Assembly: GCF_004124315.2 (NCBI RefSeq)
Contig: NZ_CP096889.1
Location: 2,649,001 to 2,713,000, forward strand
DNA from: Bacillus cabrialesii
GTDB lineage: Bacteria > Bacillota > Bacilli > Bacillales > Bacillaceae
Direction of reading: 5' to 3'
DNA length: 64,000 nt
Shown here: piece after piece, positions 35,101-42,396 of the stretch
Numbering within the stretch: position 1 is the stretch's first letter
How the letters are laid out: each line of letters opens with the position of its first letter
The notes under the pieces: generated by a model
What the model saw: the letters and a program-made list of their open reading frames with translations, nothing else
Told to the model about the DNA's origin: nothing
The model's database searches: none
Position numbers and translations under genes: made by a program

Positions 35101-35271
35101 GTGGCCGGATACAAATACACTGGACACCCCTGGAAAATCAAAACGGAAAATCGGCCCTAATTCATCAGCGATCCGCCACAAAGATTGAGAAAGCTGCTCT
35201 TTTTCAAGATGGGGAAGATTTTTCAAAGGTCCGTATGTTTTTGGCTTTGGTATTGCGCTTGCCTGTTTCAT
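32107..35271 (-). CDS. cypB: Self-sufficient fatty-acid hydroxylase CypB (CYP102A3)
   Basis: The 1054-residue fusion joins a P450 domain (I-helix FLIAGHETTSG, K-helix ETIRL, heme loop PFGNGQRACIGMQ with the cysteine near residue 400) to a reductase with FMN domain (YGSNLGTAEG), FAD region (RYYSISSSP) and NADPH site (GPGTGIAPFRGFIQ). It hydroxylates fatty acids near the omega end using NADPH, without separate redox partners. The ATG at 35271 is chosen because AAGGAAG precedes it and the length equals CYP102A3. Sequence differs at scattered sites from the 168 protein as I recall it. bscR lies immediately upstream. Confidence 0.94.
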   Translation of the reverse strand: MKQASAIPKPKTYGPLKNLPHLEKEQLSQSLWRIADELGPIFRFDFPGVSSVFVSGHNLVAEVCDESRFDKNLGKGLLKVREFGGDGLFTSWTHEPNWQKAHRILLPSFSQKAMKGYHSMMLDIATQLIQKWSRLNPNEEIDVADDMTRLTLDTIGLCGFNYRFNSFYRDSQHPFITSMLRALKEAMNQSKRLGLQDKMMVKTKLQFQKDIEAMNALVDRMIAERKANPDENIKDLLSLMLYAKDPVTGETLDDENIRYQIITFLIAGHETTSGLLSFAIYCLLTHPEKLKKAQEEADRVLTDETPEYKQIQQLKYIRMVLNETIRLYPTAPAFSLYAKEDTVLGGEYPISKGQPVTVLIPKLHRDQNAWGEDAEDFRPERFEDPSRIPHHAYKPFGNGQRACIGMQFALQEATMVLGLVLKHFDLMNHTGYELKIKEALTIKPDEFKITVKPRKTAAFNVQRKEQADIKTEIKPRETKPKHGTPLLVLYGSNLGTAEGIAGELAAYGRQMGFTATTAPLDDYIDKLPEQGAVVIVTASYNGAPPDNAAGFVEWLDELEEDRLKGVSYAVFGCGNRSWASTYQRIPRLIDDMMKAKGASRLTTLGEGDAADDFESHRESWENRFWKETMEAFDINEVSQKEDRPSLSITFLSEATETPLAKAYGAFEGNVLENRELQAADSPRSTRHIELQLPDGKTYIEGDHIGILPKNSQKLVQRVLSRFDLQATHVIKMSGSPHMAHLPMDRPIKVEDLLASYVELQEPASRLQLRELASYTVCPPHKKELEQLVSDDGIYKEQVLAKRLTMLDLLEDYPACEMPFERFLELLPSLKPRYYSISSSPKVHANIVSMTVGVVKAAAWSGRGEYLGVASNYLAGLSTDDAAACFIRTPQSGFQMPDDPQTPIIMVGPGTGIAPFRGFIQARSVLKKEGNTLGEALLYFGCRRPDHDDLYREELDQAERNGLVTIRRCYSRIENKAKEYVQHLLKQDTHKLISLIEKGAHIYVCGDGSQMAPDVENTLRLAYEAEKGASQEESTEWLRKLQDQKRYVKDVWTGM

Positions 35272-35304
35272 CAACATCTTCCTTTCCTAATTTTGTGAAG
35301 TAAC

Positions 35305-35877
35305 TCAATGAAGCTTAATGGCGTCCCAGCAGCATTGTTCCACTTCGGTCATTAAATTCATGTCCATCTGTATATCGCCCGTTTGAACGAGCTGATATAT
35401 CTTGAGAAACGCTCCTAACACAATCGCAATTAACACATTCGAGGGCAGGCTGCGAATCACGCCTTCCGCCTTTCCCTTGTTAAAATAGTCATCAAGCATA
35501 TGAGTCAGGTTTTCTATCATTTTTCTGCTTGTGTCGTTTAAGTAATGAGCGTCTTTCTTCGTTTCAAGAAAAAAAAGCGCATAGTCGCTCTCATTCGTAA
35601 ATTGAACGAGACAGCAAAATACGTGGTGAAAGCCTTCTCTGACAGGCAATTCCGAAAAATCTCGCTTCAGCTTTTCCGTAAAGCTCTGGATGCTTTCTTG
35701 AAACAACACGTTGACGAGTGTTTCTTTGCTGTCAAAATAACGGTAGATCGTTCCTGTCCCAACATGAGCTCGTTCAGCTATCATAGGGATAGTGGTAGCA
35801 TCAAATCCCCTTTCCGTAAATAGGGAGACCGACGCTTTCATAATCATGTCGTATTTACTGCTGGATGCGGATAACAT
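35305..35877 (-). CDS. bscR: TetR-family repressor BscR (FatR, YrhI)
   Basis: The 190-residue regulator has a TetR helix-turn-helix (FTERGFDATTIPMIAERAHV, GTGTIYRYFDSKETLVNVLF) and a helical ligand domain. It represses the bscR-cypB operon and is released by fatty acids. The start is taken as ATG at 35877, though the ribosome site GGAGG is 12 bases away. A perfect palindrome lies just upstream. Confidence 0.88.
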   Translation of the reverse strand: MLSASSSKYDMIMKASVSLFTERGFDATTIPMIAERAHVGTGTIYRYFDSKETLVNVLFQESIQSFTEKLKRDFSELPVREGFHHVFCCLVQFTNESDYALFFLETKKDAHYLNDTSRKMIENLTHMLDDYFNKGKAEGVIRSLPSNVLIAIVLGAFLKIYQLVQTGDIQMDMNLMTEVEQCCWDAIKLH

Positions 35878-35907
35878 GTAATGTTGCAACCTCCGATTCG
35901 TTTTCGC

Positions 35908-35925
35908 GGAATGAATATTCATTCC
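35908..35925 (-). promoter_or_regulatory. BscR operator
   Basis: GGAATGAATATTCATTCC is an 18-base perfect palindrome about 30 bases before the bscR start, the size and place expected of a TetR-family operator controlling bscR-cypB. Confidence 0.8.
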
Positions 35926-36042
35926 TATTGTTCATAATGTATATCCAATCTGTCTCATATCACCTCTTTACCCTTTCTTATGCTATCAGTTTATATGAAA
36001 AAAACTTTTTTTAATATAAAGTATATGCAAAAAATAAAAAAT

Positions 36043-36093
36043 TAAGAAAATATACCCAATTCCCGAAATGAAGGGTCTGGATATATTTCCCGA
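36043..36093 (-). terminator. Terminator-like hairpin after yrhH
   Basis: AAATATATCCA and TGGGTATATTTT pair on the minus strand with an inner CCC/GGG pairing, and T-rich sequence follows. Confidence 0.45.
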
Positions 36094-36102
36094 GAAATGA
36101 TT

Positions 36103-36645
36103 TTATTTAACAGCCACAATGCAAAGACAAGAATCACGCCTAATGACAGAAAGATCCCTGAAATGCTGGTCTTTCAGCAATTGCATATACATTTTCTCTT
36201 TTCCACCTGTATTTGTGTCAATATGAATGTAAAACCGGCCGTCAATTTGAAGCACCCGGTAAATTTCTCTTAATGCAAGCTTTATATCAGTGCAGCTCTG
36301 AACCGTATGTAAGGAAAACACTTTATTAAATGCACGGTCAGCAAAGGGAATATTCTCAGGATAGCCATGAAAAATCTCTCCTTTCCCCATGTTCTTTCGA
36401 TTCGCGCGTGATATCTGCCTTACCTTTCGCTTTGAAGGATCAATGCTTTTTAAGCTGCCTTTTTCCAGTTTCTCGGTTATATTCTTAAAGACAGTGCCAT
36501 TTCCGATTCCAATTTCTAAAATTCTGTCATTTTCTTGTATGTCTATAGAGTCAATCATCATATGCTCAATTGTTTTGGTTTGCTTATATTTCCGAGAAAA
36601 TAATTTCAAAAGATTCGATCGTTTATAGAGTCTATTTTCTAGCAT
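36103..36645 (-). CDS. yrhH: SAM-dependent methyltransferase YrhH
   Basis: The 180-residue protein is a class I methyltransferase: motif I ILEIGIGNGTVFKNI, motif II around LKSIDPSKRKV, and motif IV FNKVFSLHTVQSC. The substrate is not known. YrhH is reported as a target of ECF sigma factors for envelope stress, and a matching promoter is visible upstream. The ATG at 36645 follows CAGGTG. Confidence 0.82.
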   Translation of the reverse strand: MLENRLYKRSNLLKLFSRKYKQTKTIEHMMIDSIDIQENDRILEIGIGNGTVFKNITEKLEKGSLKSIDPSKRKVRQISRANRKNMGKGEIFHGYPENIPFADRAFNKVFSLHTVQSCTDIKLALREIYRVLQIDGRFYIHIDTNTGGKEKMYMQLLKDQHFRDLSVIRRDSCLCIVAVK

Positions 36646-36668
36646 TTTAAACACCTGCTTTTGGTTTC

Positions 36669-36700
36669 CTATGTTTATTTATTATATTCGAAAAATAAAC
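36669..36700. repeat. 10-bp inverted repeat upstream of yrhH
   Basis: ATGTTTATTT and AAATAAACAT are separated by 12 bases between the ECF promoter and the yrhH start. It could be an operator or a leader hairpin. Confidence 0.4.
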
Positions 36701-36740
36701 ATTCCCTTCATTGCTAAAAAGTGAATGAAGGTATCAACTA

Positions 36741-36767
36741 GACGGCAATGTGTTTAAAAATGTTTCA
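36741..36767 (-). promoter_or_regulatory. ECF sigma promoter of yrhH
   Basis: On the minus strand TGAAAC (36762-36767) and CGTC (36741-36744) are separated by 17 bases, the pattern recognised by SigM, SigW and SigX. It fits the reported ECF control of yrhH. Confidence 0.75.
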
Positions 36768-36795
36768 ATAGAACTGAACTTTTTCATTTTTCCCA

Positions 36796-36829
36796 CAAAA
36801 AAAGCAGAAAACAAAATGTTTTCTGCCCC
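36796..36829 (-). terminator. Terminator of the yrzI small-protein operon
   Basis: On the minus strand GCAGAAAACA and TGTTTTCTGC-like arms pair around a four-base loop, followed by TTTTTTTG. Confidence 0.8.
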
Positions 36830-36834
36830 TCTTT

Positions 36835-36993
36835 CTAATGCCAATGATAAGGGAATACATACAGCCTTTGCTGCTGCATGGCCATCAGCCTCTGCTGACG
36901 GAATGGATTTCCATAACCATGTTTGAAGGAATGCGGCATGGACGCATACCCATGGCCTATCGACGGCAGCCTTTTTTGATAATCGTTCATCAT
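36835..36993 (-). CDS. Small His/Arg-rich protein at the end of the yrzI operon
   Basis: The ORF encodes 52 residues starting MMNDYQKRLPSIGHGYASMP and ending YVFPYHWH, rich in His, Arg, Gln and Tyr. AGGTGATGGC stands before the paired ATGs at 36993/36990. A terminator follows at once. I believe small ORFs are reported downstream of yrzI in B. subtilis, but I cannot assign a name. Confidence 0.55.
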   Translation of the reverse strand: MMNDYQKRLPSIGHGYASMPHSFKHGYGNPFRQQRLMAMQQQRLYVFPYHWH

Positions 36994-37062
36994 GCCATCA
37001 CCTGCCTTACCGTATCGTTGATTTATCATATGCAGGCCGGCATTTTCTTGACAGCTGTTTCG

Positions 37063-37116
37063 CTAAACCTGGTCCTTCTCCATCGTATAATGCATCAATA
37101 ATTCCATTCTAAGCAT
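37063..37116 (-). CDS. 17-residue peptide ORF in the yrzI operon
   Basis: A very strong ribosome site (GGGGGAGATGGCAT) precedes an ATG and the peptide MLRMELLMHYTMEKDQV. It lies between yrzI and the His-rich small protein on the same transcript. Confidence 0.5.
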   Translation of the reverse strand: MLRMELLMHYTMEKDQV

Positions 37117-37150
37117 ATGCCATCTCCCCCTTCAGTTTCTCTTATTGCTT

Positions 37151-37300
37151 TTAGCGCCAGTTTGTTAAATAAAGATGCTTTAGCTGAGACTCTTTCATTT
37201 CATCATAAATCCGCTCAATCTGCTGTTCTCGTTCGAATTCTTCTGGGTTTTTAAACCGTTTGTTAATCGTTAATGTTAAAAAGAATAGGTTAATCGTCAT
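37151..37300 (-). CDS. yrzI: Small protein YrzI
   Basis: The 49-residue protein starts MTINLFFLTLTINKRFKNPE and continues with a charged helix ending LKHLYLTNWR. Length and sequence match YrzI, a short membrane-associated-looking protein of unknown function whose operon is known for small-RNA control. AAGGGGGTGAGCG precedes the ATG. Confidence 0.82.
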   Translation of the reverse strand: MTINLFFLTLTINKRFKNPEEFEREQQIERIYDEMKESQLKHLYLTNWR

Positions 37301-37305
37301 ATCGC

Positions 37306-37565
37306 TCACCCCCTTTCAAAGTCCGCTTCAAGCGAAATAACCCGCGGCATCATCCCTTCTGCCGCGGGCAAATAAAAACCGCAGACAAAAGAAGACACCA
37401 ATGCCTCTACTGCCTGCGGGGAGTTGCGTATGTCCGAATAATCCGAATTTAATGCGTGCGATAAGCATCGGTTAAGGAAGGACACGAACTCTTCCACAGG
37501 CTGAATGAACCATGAACTTTTACTTGTGTATCACGTACAGGTTGACGTCGTTGTCTCATTGTCAT
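37306..37565 (-). pseudogene. Possible frameshifted gene heading the yrzI operon
   Basis: The strong ribosome site AAAGGAGG leads to an ATG at 37565 and a 38-codon frame (MTMRQRRQPVRDTQVKVHGS). A shift near 37510 would join it to PVEEFVSFLNRCLSHALNSD and a frame that stops 5 bases before the yrzI ATG. Joined, the product would be about 85 residues. Two GC-rich hairpins lie in the second half, so this may instead be a structured leader with a short upstream peptide. Confidence 0.4.
37342..37371 (-). other. GC-rich perfect hairpin upstream of yrzI
   Basis: CCCGCGGCA and TGCCGCGGG pair perfectly around a ten-base loop. A second pairing CCGCAG/CTGCGG encloses the next 40 bases. No T run follows, so it is not a plain terminator. 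Confidence 0.55.
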
Positions 37566-37601
37566 TTTGTTCAGCCTCCTTTGCTTTTTTCTTACTTTGT
37601 A

Positions 37602-37630
37602 AGTATATCCACCAAATTCCATTTTGTAAA
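37602..37630 (-). promoter_or_regulatory. Sigma-A promoter of the yrzI operon
   Basis: On the minus strand TTTACA and TATACT are separated by 17 bases, about 35 bases before the first ribosome site of the operon. Confidence 0.7.
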
Positions 37631-37689
37631 CATCTTTTTCTAAAAATGGACGGAAATTGTGTGAATCATCGAATAGATCTGCCCTTTGG

Positions 37690-38490
37690 TCATGACACCT
37701 GCTTCATTTCTTTTCTGGAGCGGTCTTTCTTATGATATGCGATAAAATAAATGAGACCGACAAATAGCGCTCCGCCGATGACATTGCCGATAAAAGCCGG
37801 AATGATGTTCCCGATAAACTGCCCCCATGTAAACGAGCCTGCAAAAATAGCAGCGGGAATCACAAACATGTTGGCGACAACGTGCTGAAATCCGATTGCT
37901 ACAAAAGCCATAATCGGGAACCAAATGCCAAGGATTTTTCCTGCTCCGTCTTGGGCGCCGAAAGAAAGCCACACCGCAAGACATACAAGCCAGTTACAGC
38001 CGATGCCGGAAATGAGAACCTTTCCGAAACTCATATCAAGCTTTCCTTGCGCAACGGCAATTGTTTTTTCTAAATAAGGACCTGTTTCAGTCAATCCAAC
38101 CAAATGCCCGAAAAAGTAAGCAACAAATAATGCGCCGATTAAGTTCATAATCGTGACGATTCCCCAGTTAACCGCTAATTCTTTTACTGATATTTTTCTC
38201 GAAAATAAAGCCATCGCAACTGACATCATATTCCCTGTGATCAGTTCGGCGCCAGCGAGAACCACAAGGATCAGACCGACGGGAAATACTGCAGCCCCAA
38301 TCAAGCTGGACAAGCTTCCCCATTCTTTCGGAAGATCGCCGATGACCCTGATATCGAGCAAGTACCCAAGTGCGATAAATGCGCCTCCTAAAAACCCCAG
38401 CACAAGCAGAGACGGCATCGGGAGCTTTATTTTTTTCACTCCTGCTTCAATTGCTGCATCCGCTATTTCATCCGGTTTCCGAAAAGCCAT
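37690..38490 (-). CDS. yrhG: Formate/nitrite transporter YrhG
   Basis: The 266-residue protein has six membrane segments and the FNT-family features GAELITGNMMSVAMALFSRK and GIGCNWLVCLAVWLSFGAQD. It should form a pentameric formate channel in the membrane, supplying or releasing formate for the adjacent formate dehydrogenase. GGAGGCG precedes the ATG. The leader is long and contains a terminator-like hairpin. Confidence 0.9.
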   Translation of the reverse strand: MAFRKPDEIADAAIEAGVKKIKLPMPSLLVLGFLGGAFIALGYLLDIRVIGDLPKEWGSLSSLIGAAVFPVGLILVVLAGAELITGNMMSVAMALFSRKISVKELAVNWGIVTIMNLIGALFVAYFFGHLVGLTETGPYLEKTIAVAQGKLDMSFGKVLISGIGCNWLVCLAVWLSFGAQDGAGKILGIWFPIMAFVAIGFQHVVANMFVIPAAIFAGSFTWGQFIGNIIPAFIGNVIGGALFVGLIYFIAYHKKDRSRKEMKQVS

Positions 38491-38542
38491 AATAAAACGC
38501 CTCCATTACTTCTTCTTTTCTTCAGTTATGACAGAAAGGCAA

Positions 38543-38597
38543 TAAAAAAGGCAGCACTCAAATAACCTGTGTAAAACCAGGCGTTTGAATGCTGCCT
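38543..38597 (-). terminator. Terminator-like hairpin in the yrhG leader
   Basis: On the minus strand AGGCAGCATTCAAA (38584-38597) pairs with TTTGAGTGCTGCCT (38549-38562), with an inner CCTGG/CAGG pairing, and TTTTTT follows. It sits 50 bases before the yrhG start and about 110 bases after the predicted start point, so it looks like an attenuator. Confidence 0.7.
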
Positions 38598-38712
38598 AAC
38601 TTGTATGCATACCCATACAACAATATCAAGCAGAATGTAAGATATTTAAAAGAGAATATATACAGTTCGTGCATACATTCCATTGCTTTAAGCCTTCTAT
38701 AACTGTAGCATC

Positions 38713-38742
38713 ATCATACCAAATGTGACAAATTTGTGTCAA
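38713..38742 (-). promoter_or_regulatory. Promoter of yrhG with redox-regulator-like dyad
   Basis: On the minus strand TTGACA and TATGAT are separated by 18 bases. TGACACAAATTTGTCACA spans the -35 and spacer, a dyad of the Fnr/Rex half-site type, though I cannot say which factor binds. Confidence 0.65.
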
Positions 38743-38753
38743 CGACAAATATG

Positions 38754-39122
38754 CTAGCTTTGCAGAACTTCTTTTTGATCATCTATTTTTTGGTCAAAGA
38801 CAAACACAGATACAGCGATATTTTCCTCGATTTTGATATCAGAAAACAAATGGACAAGCTTAGCTCCGATCAGCTCCTCCATTCCTTCCGGCGTTTGTTT
38901 GGAATAAAGATCTTGGATCAGGCTTGTCCGGGCCGCATGCACCATTTCTCTTCCTTCAGGTGTGCGGGCGATAAATTGCTCGCTTGCGCTCAGATTTCCG
39001 TACAGCGTGGAGACGGCCATGTTTTCTACAAATACAGTATGAATCCTTTCAGGCCCTTTTCCGAACAATTCTTTGCGAAGTTTTCGAATAATATCATTGA
39101 ACTCATGAATTTTTTTAGACAT
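38754..39122 (-). CDS. yrhF: DUF2294-family protein YrhF
   Basis: The 122-residue protein matches the DUF2294 (Na-translocating-like) family: FNDIIRKLRKELFGKGPERI near the start and a C-terminal beta-rich half. Related proteins are found beside formate dehydrogenase genes. The ATG at 39122 follows GGAAGGGG. It is divergent from yrhE. Confidence 0.82.
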   Translation of the reverse strand: MSKKIHEFNDIIRKLRKELFGKGPERIHTVFVENMAVSTLYGNLSASEQFIARTPEGREMVHAARTSLIQDLYSKQTPEGMEELIGAKLVHLFSDIKIEENIAVSVFVFDQKIDDQKEVLQS

Positions 39123-39340
39123 GCTGATTACCCCTTCCGATATTGCCTCATAAGGCTTTTCCCGGTTCCCCTCAGGACATTTCACTTGGTTAAAATTTTC
39201 CTGCTATATTGTATTATAATAAATATCACTTTATAATAAAAGCAGTGTTGATGGATTTATAATAGGACCTTGTTATGAGTCTATCGTTTTATAAAAATCA
39301 AGGATTGGTCTGTTAGTAAGACTTGCTAGTGAACTATTCC

Positions 39341-39400
39341 GCCATGTGTGTTTACACCTTCTTAGAATGAAAGACAGGTGTATCTATACATGGCTTTTTT
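39341..39400 (+). terminator. Terminator-like hairpin in the yrhE leader
   Basis: CCATGTGTG-TTTACACCT (39342-39359) pairs with AGGTGTATCTATACATGG (39376-39393) in a long imperfect stem, followed by CTTTTTT. It ends only about 20 bases before the yrhE ribosome site. Confidence 0.7.
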
Positions 39401-39435
39401 GACTTCTTGGAAGAAAGATGGAGGGGAATATGAAT

Positions 39436-42378
39436 ATGATGGACGTTAAGTCGATCAGTGTCCGTGTAGACGGAACAGAAATTCAAGCACGAGCAGGGGC
39501 CACAATTTTAGACATTTTAAATGAAAATGGGATTGAATACCCGCAGATTTGCCACGTTCCAGAGGTTGATCCGATTCAAACTTGTGATACTTGCATTGTA
39601 GAGGCGAACGGCAAGCTGGTTCGTTCATGCTCTACTGTCGCAGAAAGTGGAATGTCAATTGATCTTTCGGGAAATCGGGTGAAAGAAGCACAAACCGAAG
39701 CGATGGACCGCCTTCTTGAAAATCATTTGCTGTATTGTACGGTTTGCGATAACAACAATGGGAACTGTACGCTGCATAATACAGCGGAAATGATGGGGAT
39801 CGAGCATCAAAAATACCCATACACGCCAAAAGAAGATCCGTCTTGCGCGGTTGATATGTCTCACCCTTTTTACCGCTATGATCCAAACCAATGTATTGCC
39901 TGCGGCCAGTGTGTTGAGGTGTGTCAAAACCTTCAGGTAAATGAAACACTTTCAATTGACTGGGAACGCGAACGCCCGCGCGTCATTTGGGATGAAGGAG
40001 TTCCGATCAATGAGTCTTCTTGTGTCAGCTGCGGCCAGTGTGTCACAGTATGCCCATGTAATGCGCTGATGGAAAAATCAATGCTCGGGCAGGCTGGCTT
40101 TATGACAGGCATTAAAGAGGATGTCATGGAGCCGATGATTGACCTCGTGAAAAACGTTGAACCGGGGTATGGCAGCATTTTTGCCATTTCTGAAGTCGAA
40201 GCGGCAATGCGAGAAACGAGAACGAAAAAAACCAAAACCGTATGTACGTTCTGCGGTGTCGGATGTTCTTTTGAAGTATGGACAAAAGGACGGGATATTT
40301 TAAAAATCCAGCCTGTTTCTGACGCTCCGGTTAACGCGATTTCTACATGTGTCAAAGGGAAATTCGGCTGGGATTTCGTCAATTCTGAAGAGCGGATCAC
40401 AAAGCCTTTAATCCGTAAAAACGGGGCTTTTGTTGAATCTTCTTGGGAAGAGGCCCTGGATCTTGTCGCAAGCAGATTAGGATCCATTAAGGAGCAGTAC
40501 GGCAACGGATCTGTCGGGTTTATTTCTTCTTCTAAAATCACGAATGAAGAAAACTATGTCATTCAAAAATTAGCGCGTCAGGTATTTGAAACAAACAACG
40601 TCGATAACTGCTCACGCTACTGCCAGTCTCCTGCCACAGACGGATTGTTCCGCACTGTCGGCATGGGCGGTGATGCCGGCACGATTAAAGATATTGCCAA
40701 AGCCGGTCTCGTCATCATTGTCGGCGCCAATCCGGCGGAAGGACATCCGGTGCTTGCAACACGTGTCAAACGAGCGCACAAGCTTCATGGACAAAAACTG
40801 ATTGTTGCCGACCTGCGTAAAAATGAGATGGCTGAGCGGTCTGATCTGTTCATCAGCCCTAAACAAGGCACAGACCAAGTTTGGCTGATGGCCGTTACGA
40901 AATATATGATTGACCAAGGCTGGCATGATCAGGCATTTATTGATGAGAACGTGAATTACTTTGAAGATTATAAAGAAACGCTAAAAACCTATACGCTTGA
41001 TTATGCGGAACGCGTCACAGGCCTTTCCAAAGAAAACATGATTGAAATGGCGGAAATGATTCGTGACGCTGATGGCACTTGTGTCCTTTGGGGAATGGGT
41101 GTCACACAAAATACAGGCGGCTCTGATACGTCAGCAGCAATTTCAAACCTGCTTCTCGCCACGGGCAACTATCGCCGTCCTGGTGCCGGCGCGTATCCTT
41201 TGCGCGGACACAATAACGTACAAGGCGCTTGCGATATGGGAACACTGCCTGGCTGGCTGCCGGGGTATCAGCATATTACTGATGACAAAGCCCGCGCTAA
41301 ATTTGAAGAAGCTTACGGTGTCGAAATTGAAGGAAAACCTGGTTTAGATAATATTCAAATGCTTCATTCCATTGAAGAAGGAAAAATGAAGGCGATGTAC
41401 CTTGTCGGTGAAGATATGGCGCTTGTCGATTCAAACGCGAACCATGTGCATGATATTTTATCAAGCCTTGATTTCTTTGTGGTTCAGGACATCTTCCTGT
41501 CAAGAACAGCTCAATATGCCGATGTCGTCTTGCCTGCCACTCCTTCACTTGAAAAAGACGGGACATTTACCAATACAGAACGCCGCGTGCAGCGATTGTA
41601 TCAGGCGCTTCCGACACTTGGTGACGCAAAACCGGACTGGTGGATTATTCAAGAGGTGGCAAACCGCTTAGGAGCAAACTGGAATTACAGCCATCCAAGT
41701 GACATTTTCTCAGAAATGGCGAGCCTTTCACCTCTGTTTGGCAAAGCAAGCTATGAGGTGCTTGAAGACTGGAACAGCTTCCTATGGGGCAGCTTTACAG
41801 GTGAAAGCACACCGCTTCTGTATGAAGACGGATTTAATTTCCCTGACAAAAAAGCCCGCTTTGCCCTTTCTGATTGGACTGAGCCAGCGGCATTTCCAGA
41901 AGAATATGACCTTCATATCAATAACGGCCGGATGCTGGAGCATTTCCACGAAGGAAACATGACAAATAAATCGAAAGGCATCCAAGCAAAAGTGCCGAAT
42001 GTATTCGTTGAAATCTCGCCTGAGCTTGCACAGGAGCGAGGTGTTTGTGACGGTTCACTTGTCCGGCTCGTTTCTCCGTTCGGAGCAGTCAAATTAAACG
42101 CGCTGATCACAGACCGGGTACGGAAAAATGAGCTCTATCTGCCAATGAACTCAACAGACAAGGAGTCAGCGATAAACTTCCTGACGGGGCCTGCAGCTGA
42201 TAAACGGACGAACACGCCTGCTTATAAACAGACAAAGGTTCGCATGGAGGTACTTGGAGGCTGTGAAACAGCGCCGCTTCCGAAAACAAATCCGCGCAAC
42301 AAAAAACGGCACCCGCAAAACGGGGTCGAAGCAGAAAGAAAATGGAACCGTCCAGGCTATGTCCATCTGACTGATTAA
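39436..42378 (+). CDS. yrhE: Molybdenum formate dehydrogenase, catalytic subunit YrhE
   Basis: The 980-residue protein joins an N-terminal [2Fe-2S] domain (CHVPEVDPIQTCDTC), a His-Cys and two [4Fe-4S] ferredoxin motifs (CIACGQCVEVC, CVSCGQCVTVCPC), a further cluster motif CTFCGVGCSFEV and the molybdopterin-binding oxidoreductase core. Cysteine in DNCSRYCQSPATDG takes the place of selenocysteine. It should oxidise formate to CO2. ATG at 39436 is chosen because GGAGGGG is 9 bases before it. yrhD follows by 18 bases. Confidence 0.92.
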   Translation: MMDVKSISVRVDGTEIQARAGATILDILNENGIEYPQICHVPEVDPIQTCDTCIVEANGKLVRSCSTVAESGMSIDLSGNRVKEAQTEAMDRLLENHLLYCTVCDNNNGNCTLHNTAEMMGIEHQKYPYTPKEDPSCAVDMSHPFYRYDPNQCIACGQCVEVCQNLQVNETLSIDWERERPRVIWDEGVPINESSCVSCGQCVTVCPCNALMEKSMLGQAGFMTGIKEDVMEPMIDLVKNVEPGYGSIFAISEVEAAMRETRTKKTKTVCTFCGVGCSFEVWTKGRDILKIQPVSDAPVNAISTCVKGKFGWDFVNSEERITKPLIRKNGAFVESSWEEALDLVASRLGSIKEQYGNGSVGFISSSKITNEENYVIQKLARQVFETNNVDNCSRYCQSPATDGLFRTVGMGGDAGTIKDIAKAGLVIIVGANPAEGHPVLATRVKRAHKLHGQKLIVADLRKNEMAERSDLFISPKQGTDQVWLMAVTKYMIDQGWHDQAFIDENVNYFEDYKETLKTYTLDYAERVTGLSKENMIEMAEMIRDADGTCVLWGMGVTQNTGGSDTSAAISNLLLATGNYRRPGAGAYPLRGHNNVQGACDMGTLPGWLPGYQHITDDKARAKFEEAYGVEIEGKPGLDNIQMLHSIEEGKMKAMYLVGEDMALVDSNANHVHDILSSLDFFVVQDIFLSRTAQYADVVLPATPSLEKDGTFTNTERRVQRLYQALPTLGDAKPDWWIIQEVANRLGANWNYSHPSDIFSEMASLSPLFGKASYEVLEDWNSFLWGSFTGESTPLLYEDGFNFPDKKARFALSDWTEPAAFPEEYDLHINNGRMLEHFHEGNMTNKSKGIQAKVPNVFVEISPELAQERGVCDGSLVRLVSPFGAVKLNALITDRVRKNELYLPMNSTDKESAINFLTGPAADKRTNTPAYKQTKVRMEVLGGCETAPLPKTNPRNKKRHPQNGVEAERKWNRPGYVHLTD

Positions 42379-42396
42379 ACGAAAGGAGGAAAACGA

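Noticed and set aside
38491..38712. yrhG leader as a purine, THF or other known riboswitch
   Set aside because: None of the conserved core motifs I know could be placed in it, so it is reported only as an unassigned leader.
39933..40541. 200-codon frame antisense to yrhE
   Set aside because: Length comes from the codon bias of the formate dehydrogenase gene; composition is not protein-like.
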